From Phallusia fumigata (taxonomy: Eukaryota; Chordata; Ascidiacea; Phlebobranchia; Ascidiidae): DNA of 22,399 bases. The position numbers were made by a program, and so were the translations under genes. Shown here piece by piece: positions 11,602-19,552 of the stretch. The stretch lies in the NCBI GenBank assembly GCA_008931825.1, contig QXVZ01015496.1, positions 1 to 22,399 on the forward strand, read 5' to 3'. Within the stretch, counting starts at the first letter, position 1, and each line of letters begins with the position of its first letter. The notes beneath the pieces were generated by a model. The model saw nothing but the letters and a program-made list of their open reading frames with translations. It was not told the origin of the DNA and ran no database searches.

Positions 11602-14600
11602 TTACAAATACCTAGATATTGCATTGTTGGCATCATCAAACCCTGAAAGGGACAAACTAGTATATTCCAGGAAGTCATCAGCAAAAAGTGTTTTGTCTTT
11701 AATTCCACAAAAGACTTTGGAGGCAGGACTCAGATCACACTAAATGCAAATTAATCCCAGTAATAGTGATGATTTTTACAGTATGCAAAACTTACATCAA
11801 ACAGTGTTTTATCCATTTGGTTCAATATCTTCTTAGGCGGTGCAATGACTGAAAAAGAATTTTTGGTGATATAGAAATCACAGACCAATTTTCATATCAC
11901 AACACATTCTCACACAAATAAAATCCAGATATTGCCACATGCTGGGAAACAAAGTTGTACAAATCAGAAACAGTTTCCAAGGGTCTGAACCATCCCTGGA
12001 ATATTATAAAAGAAGATGTGTTATGCCAACCACCAATTCATTTCCAGCTCAAACCGAAAGTATGGTTTAAATCAGTGCAATGTTTTGATCCCATGCACAA
12101 TTTCTTGCCAATATTGAAAAAACTTGGCAGTAACACATTAAAGCATGGATACTTTTATTATCTCTGGTGTTCAATGTGTCCAGGTCACAAGATTACCTGT
12201 AACACATGTTGTGTTGAAAATACTACTCTTATTAAAGTTTTTGGATGCCTTGTCAGAGTAGTCATTTTTTTCTGACGTCTTTGGGCCCCCACAAGCAAAT
12301 CTTCCTCTGTTGACCTAAAAATTGCAAAAATGTCTTGTTTGCTTAATGTTTGAGAAAATTTGCCCTAAAAACTTATGTTTCCATTTCAGAGAGCTAGCAG
12401 GGTAACCCCTGGAGAAATAAAGTAAAACCCTACAATTAATGCACCACAGTATCATGCTCTACAAAGTGTTCATTGTTCAAAAATTTGATTCATTTAAGGG
12501 GGTTGGTAGAGTAAGTGCAGAGGCACGGGTAAATTTAAAAACAAGTTTAAAAATCCGAGGTGGCCAAAATACTTCTTAAGGTGGCTGCACCAACCGGCCA
12601 CTGCATACTTGGCACCTATATCAGGGTGTTATTGGGTAAAACATAGGAAATAATGCACCACAATGACAAGTTAAACAAACTGTCCAAATTAACCCATTTA
12701 GACACTGTTTAGTATTTTGACCCATTTTGGGGAACTAGTGGGGTGATTACTGGGCTTATGGTGTCAAACAAAACAGATTAACCTTAATATAATATTTGTG
12801 TGCAAGTAAAAAGTATTTGAATCTATAAGTCACAATGTGTTTAAATACTTTGATTTACCATTTTACAAATTTAAAGAATTTCGAACAACTTTCTTGACCT
12901 GACAAAAAGATTGCAAACAATCATCACATAATAAAAAGTTTAACTTTACTGTTGTTGTCTTAAATCTGCAATCATTTTCCGTAAGTCAGTCACTGTGATA
13001 TCAAAAAAATCATCAGACAATTCCTCATCTGCTAAAAACAGTAAAATCTGTGTTGTTGAACATAGTTAAATAGATAAAGTAAATAAAAACGATTTTTTTA
13101 CCTGAACTGGACTGAATACTACTGGCATGAAACAGCATAGGATGGCGATCACATGGTTCTGTTAATCTGGACAGCAAACTTGCATTAGGAGTTTCCAGGT
13201 AGGCTACATCTTGGTTTTTTAAAACCTAAATTCAAACAGGAATAAAAACCAGAATGAGGAAAGCTAATCCCACAAAGAATATAAGCAAAACTAATACACA
13301 CCACAATGTAAGCATCATCCAAAATTTAAACCCCTATTTCATTTTGGTACGGCAAAGACACAATGTCAATAGACTTGAAACATATTAATGTTTTGACAAC
13401 ACTGTTTTGTTTCAATAACAATCATAATCGAAAGAGAGGTAAATAGTGCATAGCAACCCTTTAGCCTTTGAAGGCATAACAACATTTTGATACCAGAAAC
13501 TATGAACTGCGCACCTTATTGTGCAAGCAAACACAAATTGTACATTTTCCTGAAAAGTAGTCAAGGTATTGTGCATTTATAGACAAACACTTTGACCAAT
13601 ATTAATTACACCAACCTTGTCCTCTATTTCATTTGAAACAGACATTGTTGATTTATCTGAAGCCTCTGAATTAGTGTGAGAAGGTCTTTTATCTGTACAA
13701 GGTTAAAACAGATGACAACAACAATTTTGTAACACACTTCAAACTTAAATCTTACCAGAATTTTGAGCTGTTGCAGGTGATGTTACTGGGGGAATTGGAA
13801 AGGTATGTGATTTAATTACACCAACCTTCTCCTCTGTTTCATTTAAAACAGATATTGCTGATTTATCACATGCCTCTAAATTAGTGTGAGGTCTTTCATC
13901 TGTACACGGTTAAAGCACATAATAACAACAATTTTGCTACATATTAAATACTTACATCTTACCAGATTTTCGGGCTGTTACTGGGGGAATTGGCAAGGTA
14001 TGTGACTGTGTTAAATCATTGTTACCAGCCTGTTTTTTCATTGTAAACATTAACCTGCAAAAAAACATTAAAGGATGGCTGTAAACAGAAATGCATCGCT
14101 TACTACACATTCAAATTTGTTGACAATACACTTTTTGAGACACATGTTAAAAATTGTAAGATTTGGGTACAGGATATTATGTGTAAATATATTGGATTTA
14201 TTTGAAGAGTTTAAGGCATAAAATTAGTACTAATAAAAAACTACAGGCTATTTGTAAAGAAAATAACCAACCGTAAAAGTGCTCTTCCTGTAACTATACC
14301 CAATCCGACAAGCGTTGTTTTTAAAAATAAATCCTCTCCAACTATTTCTTGTCTCATGTAAACAATAACAGGTACCATATTTTCATAATTATTGTTCCTG
14401 TAAAAATATATTTTATTGCAAGTTAGGCTAAACTGGCAAACATGTAAAACCACCTTTTCAATTTGAATGTTTAATTCTTTAAATTATGTTGTAAATTGAA
14501 CTCAACAAACATTTACAGTACCTGTTAATTTCAGATTCAAAATGTTTAAAAACATCCAATAAAGTACATGATGGTTGGAAATTTGACTGAAACCTCTGAC

Positions 14601-16868
14601 CAGTTTCAAGCTGCAGTGCAATTTCAACAGGTTTCCCTTCGTTTGATTTGCTCTCCAAAGCACAAAGTTCCAACTTTGCATTGTTTGCTAAATTTGTGAA
14701 TGTCCATTGAAGAGATTTGTCTAAAATTCCACTGTTAGATCTGCAATTATTCATGTAATTTAAAAAAATTACCATCAAGCAGACCCTAAGTTAGAAATAT
14801 TTTAGGGCAGGTCTTGAAGTAGAAACCAATAGGTTGTTTGACTTTACCTAAATTGCTCTTCAACATACTATAAACTAGTGATGCACCGAATCAGCTAAAT
14901 CAGGTTTGGACCGAAACTGAATATTCGGCAGTGTTTGACGAATAAATTCGGCCGAATCACCTGAATCTATTGTGATGTCACACAAACCCGTACGCTATGC
15001 TTTTGACATAATAATCACATGATTTTGTTGCCCGGCAAACAGCGGTGCTAGAACAGGATAGTTGTGTTGTATTATTATCTTAGTTCTCTGGGTTTTATGG
15101 TTGCCTCAACCATCATTGCCAGCCTCTAAATAAATTACTGACCTTTTATCGGGGGTGGACACAATGACAATACTTTAATAAATACTAGGTGACGCAATAA
15201 ATAAAACAATAATGTGCTTGTCTATGACAACAAAACATCCGACGTTTATTGTTATGAAACTGAATAATTATCCATGTAGCATTTTTTCATTGTTAGACTT
15301 GTTATTTATAGTGCAGTTAAAAAAATTGTGTGGTTCGCAGGTGAAAAAGACCAGTTTTGTACCTTAAAACAAATATTGTTTTACACAATGACTACTATCA
15401 ATAGGGCACAGGAGTATATCAATTACTCTACCAACCCCTAAAATGAATCAATTTTTTTTGAAAAATTTTGATACTGTGGTGCATTCATTACAGAGTTTTA
15501 CTTTATAGATCCAAGGGTTACCTACTAGCTCTCTGAAATGTAAACATAAGTTTTTAGGATAAATTTTCTCAACCATTGAGCAAACAAGACATTTTTGCAA
15601 TTTTTAGGTTAACAGAGGAACATTTGCCAAAGACGTTTGAAAAGAATAACTACTTTGACAGGGCACCCAAAAACTTTAACTAGAAGGGTGGCTTTCCTCA
15701 TATTTCCATTCTATATACCACATCACTCAATTTATAAAGGATATATATTCACTCGATTTTTTACATTGAGTCCCATAGTTAGTTAATCATTTTTATGGCA
15801 TGATTGTTTCTGCAGGCAGAAACACATGGGTCCCGGCACATGCAAAGTAGACGATTATGTAGAGGAAAGTAGATCAATTCCAACATTGTTTAATAATTTA
15901 ATGTAGTATAGCATTTCATGTCAAAAGTGCATGGACAAGCCGCATGTGGAGAAAAAAGAAAAAAAACGAATGAAAACATATGTGTCCCCTTTAGGGAAGG
16001 GGACCCATAATAAGAGTAGTATTTTCAACACAACATGTGCTACAGGTAATCTCGTGACCTGGACACATTGAACACCAGAGATAATAAAAGTACCATGCTA
16101 TCATGTGTTACTGCCAATTTTTTTAATAATAGCAAGAAATAGTGCATGGGATCAAAACATTTTACAGATTTAAACCATACTTTTGATTTGAGCTGGAAAT
16201 GAATTGGTGGTTGGCATAACACATCTTCTTTTATAATATTACAGGGATGGTTCAGACCCTTATACTCAGAACATTTTTTTGTGCACATAAAAGTTCGATT
16301 TCGTCCGAATCGTAACAAATTATTCGGCCCAAATCAAATCCTCATCAAAATCGCTGATTAGGCTAAATAAATTCAGCAAACCGAAGCTTGGGTACATCAC
16401 TACTATAAACCATTCAAAGAAAAATATCTAATACTTTATTGGTTTCGGATGCAAAAGTTGCCAGCTTGGATTTGCAATCTTTTTCTGTTAGGTTGTTCAT
16501 TTGGAACAGTTAGTTGCACATGGCCTAATGCAAAAAAGAAGCTTTTCTTACCTTAAGGTGTACTCATTTGGATTTAGTTGTTCCTTTTTGCACACTAGCT
16601 CCAATATCTAAGAACAAGTTTTTACTCTTTAAGCAAGCCTAGTTTAATTAAAGAGGTGTCACAAAGGGAGGTGGTAGGCCTATGTGTTATTAACTAATGA
16701 CTAACTTTATAATTATAGCCAAACCAGACATTCTGCGATGGCGGGCACGTTTGGTAGATTAAGATGAAACGCGCTGCTTTAATGACTTACTTGAAAAACA
16801 GTATAGTTTGTTGGAAATTTGATGGTTTTCCTCCTTTTGTTTAGACACATAACCACAACGGCTGGCAT
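11602..16868 (-). CDS. ASPSCR1: ASPSCR1/TUG, UBL- and UBX-domain tether protein
   Basis: In vertebrates TUG retains GLUT4 storage vesicles and remodels p97/VCP hexamers. Exons, high to low: 16868-16791, 16607-16552, 14740-14522, 14397-14272, 14054-13963, 13899-13756, 13692-13616, 13225-13102, 13031-12950, 12822-12783 (uncertain), 11995-11914, 11848-11796, 11739-11602. They join in one frame of 436 codons plus TAA. Domains: UBL1 at about 1-80 (KRRKTIKFPTNYTVFQ; SLQWTFTNLANNAKLEL, human SLQWRFANLPNNAKLEM), UBL2 at about 80-165 (VPVIVYMRQEIVGEDLF), a low-complexity linker with a tandem duplication, a conserved ELSDDFFDITVTDLRKM helix at 309-325 and a UBX domain at about 334-405 (GWFRPLETVSDL, FIAPPKKIL). 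The UBX loop lacks the usual FPR, as in human TUG. It ends at ISRYL, without the longer vertebrate tail. Confidence 0.93.
11914..11995 (-). CDS. ASPSCR1: ASPSCR1 exon 11, UBX core (GWFRPLETVSDL)
   Basis: The exon starts after the acceptor tataatattccag on the minus strand and encodes GWFRPLETVSDLYNFV; human TUG has GFFRPSETVGDLRDFV. It ends with FYL plus one base, completed by the next exon to give FYLFIAPPK (human FYLFITPPK). This is firmly host coding sequence. The acceptor and first codons of this exon are also found, inverted, inside the hAT element at 16235-16261. Confidence 0.93.
11979..12515 (-). repeat. Source arm of the inverted duplication in ASPSCR1
   Basis: Read on the minus strand, this segment runs through the intron before exon 11, its acceptor and the first codons of exon 11. 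It matches 15421-16261 on the plus strand, with only one mismatch in the final roughly 67 bases that include the splice site. Its outer part (about 12380-12515) also resembles the dispersed repeat at 21385-21450, but the exon end is unique host sequence, so this locus is taken to be the source. Confidence 0.85.
12530..12780 (-). repeat. Intronic dispersed repeat between ASPSCR1 exons 10 and 11
   Basis: The words aatgcaccacaatgaca, aaactgtc and a following 'attaaccc' stretch recur at about 21440-21480 (catgcaccacaatgacatg, aaactgtcttaattt). The block therefore belongs to a dispersed family present at least twice in the window. No coding exon is supported inside it. Confidence 0.5.
13604..13810 (-). 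repeat. Tandem duplication copy 2 (exon-intron-exon) in ASPSCR1
   Basis: The second unit of a 207-bp tandem repeat on the minus strand. It encodes SHTFPIPPVTSPATAQNSD, then a 63-bp intron, then KRPSHTNSEASDKSTM, ending at a donor GTTGGT after EDK. Intron length and sequence match copy 1. A 12-base in-frame insertion (encoding part of SPATA) distinguishes it. Confidence 0.85.
13811..14005 (-). repeat. Tandem duplication copy 1 (exon-intron-exon) in ASPSCR1
   Basis: The first unit encodes SHTLPIPPVTARKSD, then a 63-bp intron (13900-13962), then ERPHTNLEACDKSAI. After EEK the sequence corresponding to the copy-2 donor (GTTGGTGTAATT) is read through as VGVI into the next SHT unit, so two ancestral exons are fused here. 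Confidence 0.85.
14868..14875 (+). repeat. Target-site duplication CTATAAAC, left
   Basis: The 8-bp CTATAAAC is repeated exactly at 16403-16410. Length and the nTnnnnAn pattern fit hAT transposons. Confidence 0.9.
15421..16261 (+). pseudogene. Captured ASPSCR1 segment inside hAT (inverted relative to the gene)
   Basis: Plus-strand sequence here equals minus-strand ASPSCR1 sequence at 12515-11979: intronic words such as gacctggacacattgaacac and ggaaatgaattggtggttgg, the acceptor taatattacag and the exon start ggatggttcagaccc. Similarity stops at the shared 'ccctt', after which the hAT end resumes. Frameless differences and the lack of other exons mean it is a non-functional fragment. The span minus the inserted repeat is about 510 bp. 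Confidence 0.85.
15680..16007 (+). repeat. Dispersed repeat nested inside the captured segment
   Basis: It begins CTAGAAGGGTGGCTTTC and ends GGGGACCCA. At the uninterrupted ASPSCR1 counterpart the sequence is ctttaataagag; here it is ctttaa, insert, then taataagag, consistent with a 3-bp TAA target duplication (15677-15679 and 16008-16010). Its ends match the longer element at 20867-21601. No terminal inverted repeats are obvious and nothing is coded. Confidence 0.7.
16403..16410 (+). repeat. Target-site duplication CTATAAAC, right
   Basis: Exact copy of 14868-14875, directly after the terminal CATCACTA of the hAT element. Confidence 0.9.
16791..16868 (-). CDS. ASPSCR1: ASPSCR1 first coding exon (start codon at 16868-16866)
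   Basis: On the minus strand ATG is followed by PAVVVMCLNKRRKTIKFPTN and then YTVFQ before donor GTAAGT. Human TUG has VSVLAPNGRRHTVKVTPSTVLLQ at this place, so the start aligns with the first strand of UBL1 and no longer N terminus is needed. The next exon (16607-16552) encodes ILELVCKKEQLNPNEYTL (human VLEDTCRRQDFNPCEYDL). The second Met, at residue 7, is a less likely start. Confidence 0.9.
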
Positions 16869-16873
16869 TATAA

Positions 16874-16908
16874 AAATATAATTTATTCCCAGAGCCTATA
16901 GCAAATAA
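16874..16908. repeat. 35-bp direct repeat, copy next to the ASPSCR1 start
   Basis: A 35-bp stretch beginning aaatataatttattcccaga and ending gcaaataa is repeated exactly at 17338-17372. This copy begins 5 bp upstream of the ASPSCR1 ATG, so it would form the 5' UTR or promoter-proximal DNA. Confidence 0.85.
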
Positions 16909-17893
16909 CTTGCAAAACGGTTTTTCTTGGTCTGAAATATATTTGGCAGTTTTGGAACCAGTGTACAGTGTGTTAACATTTGCACACGCTGCACTGCAGC
17001 GGCAACAGTACCGCGCGCCGTCTAGCGGTAAGCCAACTAGATCAATATGTCCACAAAATGACCAGTTAAGAGCACCACGGTACTACAACACACGTCGCAA
17101 CCCGAACTAGGTCGCCTGTTTCTTCCACCATATTCTAGAAAAAAGCTAGCATCGGCCACACGTCATTCGTGTTAAAAGCTTAGACTAGGTGCCAGCTAGA
17201 TAGACCAGAAAACGAGGAAGCTAGGCTGCGACATTTAGATGGGCGAAATAACAAAGAAGCTGGGCTGCGACACTTTATCAGACGACAGTAAATAGTTAAA
17301 GTGCGAGCGTCGCCGTAAAGTTAAAGTCTACAGAGTTAAATATAATTTATTCCCAGAGCCTATAGCAAATAATTACTCAGGAAGCCTAATTTATTCTCCG
17401 TACACGTATTTATTCTAGGTAGCCAGCTTTTGCATTTATAAGTAGCAGAGCTCGTATGTGTTAAGACCACGAAGACGATGCTTGCGTATGCCGGTGCGCA
17501 GGCACAGATTGCCCGCCATGGTAGCGTGGCAGCGCCAACGTCAAGCAGCCTCTTTGTCTAGAGACGCTTTAGCTCTGGCCTAAGACAAATAGAGACGTTT
17601 GATTAGAAGTATAGGGTAGGCTGGACTTTAGCGTATAAACCCGTAGAGACTAGTCAAGCAGCTTATAAGTTAGGACATAGGCTATTTAGTTAGATATGAA
17701 TAGGGGTTGGCAATCAGTTTTACGTTGTGAGCCTACTTCTACATTAATTACTAATGACTGCTATTGTTTTTCATGACTTTCTATTTCAACAAGGACTTTT
17801 TTGAATAAGCTGTTAATTGCGATGAAATACTGGAATTATTCTGATGCTGAGATCTTAATAAACCAAAGATGTAACAAGCGGAATCTACGTGTG
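16909..17893. other. Upstream region of ASPSCR1, no gene recognised
   Basis: This stretch is visibly richer in CpG and GC than the introns around it, as expected near a promoter or in an LTR. It contains the second 35-bp repeat copy (17338-17372), a 17-bp direct repeat GAAGCTAGGCTGCGACA (17217-17233, and with one mismatch 17256-17272) and an AATAAA at 17857-17862. A 66-codon open frame at 16910-17110 has no recognisable domain. Confidence 0.4.
17338..17372. repeat. 35-bp direct repeat, distal copy
   Basis: Exact copy of 16874-16908, 429 bp further from the ASPSCR1 start codon. Flanks on both sides differ, which places the intervening 429 bp as either an insertion or a spacer. Confidence 0.85.
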
Positions 17894-18210
17894 ATTTGGA
17901 ATCCCGGAGATTCACCCCCGAGGTTCTCAAGACAGCAGTCAGAATCATTTATAATACCACCAAACATTTAACCGACTTGGACGGCAGCACCTTGAAGAAC
18001 TTACTCGCATGTGCCCACTCGCACCTGCCCAAACGCACCCTGTACATCACGTCGGCATTCACTTGGCAAAAACATTTCGTTTGTTTTGGTCGTAAGCCTT
18101 TCAGTGCACTTGGACGCGAGGAGGTCCGATTGGAACTGTCTGATCTGAACTTTTTGGTTCGTCTCGATAGTCTGTTTACAGTAGTTTTGTGGAAATATAA
18201 TTATTACTGA
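17857..18210 (+). other. Possible LTR-retroelement fragment or unknown exon
   Basis: An AATAAA (17857) is followed 35 bp later by TTGGAATCCCGGAGATTC, which could be a primer-binding-site-like TGG, and then by an open frame to a TGA at 18208. Its product (ESRRFTPEVLKTAV..., LTDLDGSTLKNLL..., PKRTLYITSAFTW) is not recognised, lacks an ATG at its head and is more GC-rich than neighbouring introns. The order poly(A) signal, primer site, open frame resembles the start of an LTR element, but no LTR pair, gag motif or protease was seen. It could equally be a fortuitous frame. Confidence 0.25.
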
Positions 18211-18699
18211 TAGCTTTAAAAGGAATTCTAGAATGAATTTACCGCATGTAAATGTTGGTTAGAATGGCAGTGACAAGCTATTATGTTATACATGTTTTGC
18301 TGATTATACTGCTGTACTCAATTATAAAGTAGGCTAGAACACATTTGTCAATATCGTCCTGAAATTCCAACCACAATTCTAACAAAGCAATGCAGAGCAA
18401 GACTACTTACATTTGTTTTTACCCATTACGCCACACAAATAAAAAGAACAACTGCAGGCTCTTTTAAAGATTGTCAGGGGAATTTTAATATTATCAAGAT
18501 TTATGACATATGGCCATGCTTGCGACATCTGTTAGACTTAGCGGTACGCCGTGCCAGCAACAACTGACACTGACTGTACTTTGTACAACGATCCAATTGA
18601 CTTCTATGTCGTGATCATTGGTGTGATGTTTATTATGGGCGTATCACTTCTTTCAAAACAAACGAATATAAATTATTAGGGGGACAGAAATCCCCTCCC

Positions 18700-18867
18700 C
18701 AGGGATTGGCGCCTTTGGCACCACCGTACCGTACCTTTTAATGATTTTGGTGCGTACCGTACCCTATTGCCATCCTTGGCGGGTATAAATTCTAAATACT
18801 ACAGATTCAAGCTGACGGTTAGTGCTATCAAAATGCACTGTGCTGTGGTACGGTATTGCCATCATTG
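18700..18867. mobile_element. Short inverted-repeat element with GGTACGGTA motifs
   Basis: The left side reads cagggattggcg and then caccgtaccgtacc; the right side read in reverse is caatgatggcaataccgtacc. A third similar unit (gtaccgtaccctattgccat) lies between them around 18752-18772. The pattern suggests a small TIR element or nested hAT-like ends. No target-site duplication was found, so the limits are approximate. Confidence 0.35.
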
Positions 18868-19500
18868 AGTGAAATTAGGGTTTGGGAGGGGTGAGGCTAG
18901 AAAACGTAATAAACGCAGTATTTGATTTGCGGATTGTCGGAAATACTACACGTAATTAAGCTAAATTACGTAACGCGTTGAAAAAATGCCATATGTTAAA
19001 TGTGCTGCGCCGTCATGTTTTTATTAAAAAAAGTATGCACAAAGATCTGTTTGTGTAAAAAAATGTTTGCTAAAAAAATGTTTCCATTAAAAAAATTGAA
19101 TTGTACTTGTGGGCCAACGTAATTAGCCGAGCTTTGCTGAAACGAAAAACATGCTGTCAGGTAAACTTATCTACATTTGTTTGCATCTATAACTACGCGA
19201 GTTTCGAAATTTCATCTTGATTTGTGGCTATCGCACTGGCATACACGCACTTGAACTTTAGTGTGAAGTGGATCGTCAAACTTACACTGAAATGGATAAC
19301 TCAACCATTTGGTATTAATCAATGTACTTTAGTAATTAGTTTGTGTCACTAAATGCTTGATTTGCTGAAACGTGTTGTTGTGAAATTTAAAACCAGACGA
19401 GCCAGTTTCAAATGTTGCCGCTGGCGATTAAATCCACTTATCCGAACAGCTAGCTTAACGTGGGATGTGTCCAGTTAATCGAATGCAGAATATTTACTGC

Positions 19501-19512
19501 TCTGTTTTACAG
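19501..19512 (+). promoter_or_regulatory. 3' splice acceptor in the BTBD19 5' leader
   Basis: tctgttttacag is a strong pyrimidine-rich acceptor ending 40 bp before the BTBD19 ATG at 19553. It implies either a spliced 5' UTR exon upstream or, if the organism is a tunicate, spliced-leader trans-splicing. No upstream donor exon was identified. Confidence 0.5.
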
Positions 19513-19552
19513 AAGTTTCATAACTGTGTAAGGACAATCAACCTAGATTAAC

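Larger units (their letters stand above)
14876..16402. mobile_element. Non-autonomous hAT transposon carrying an ASPSCR1 fragment
   Basis: The ends are TAGTGATGCACC and, in reverse complement, TAGTGATGTACC (11 of 12 matching), flanked by an exact 8-bp duplication CTATAAAC. Subterminal ATTCGG/CCGAAT words occur inside both ends. No transposase was recognised; the longest open frame (16318-16040, minus) lies in captured sequence. Internally, 15421-16261 matches the host gene ASPSCR1 (intron, acceptor and start of exon 11), interrupted by a 328-bp repeat insertion. The element lies in ASPSCR1 intron 2, and splicing around it preserves frame. Confidence 0.9.
18211..19552 (+). other. Region upstream of BTBD19
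   Basis: No open frame with conserved features was found. The region holds a short inverted-repeat element at 18700-18867, T/A-rich stretches near 19020-19100, and a strong 3' splice-acceptor-like sequence at 19501-19512 just before the BTBD19 start. A promoter could not be pinpointed. Confidence 0.4.

Noticed and set aside
11955-12275. 106-codon plus-strand open frame and its partner at 16318-16040 (minus) with similar products
   Set aside because: They are antisense readings of the same duplicated ASPSCR1 intron/exon segment. Their similarity reflects the duplication and not a protein family.
16910-17110. 66-codon plus-strand frame upstream of ASPSCR1 as a divergent small gene
   Set aside because: It has no domain and no splice or poly(A) support, and it overlaps the 35-bp repeat-bracketed segment; probably chance in a GC-richer stretch.
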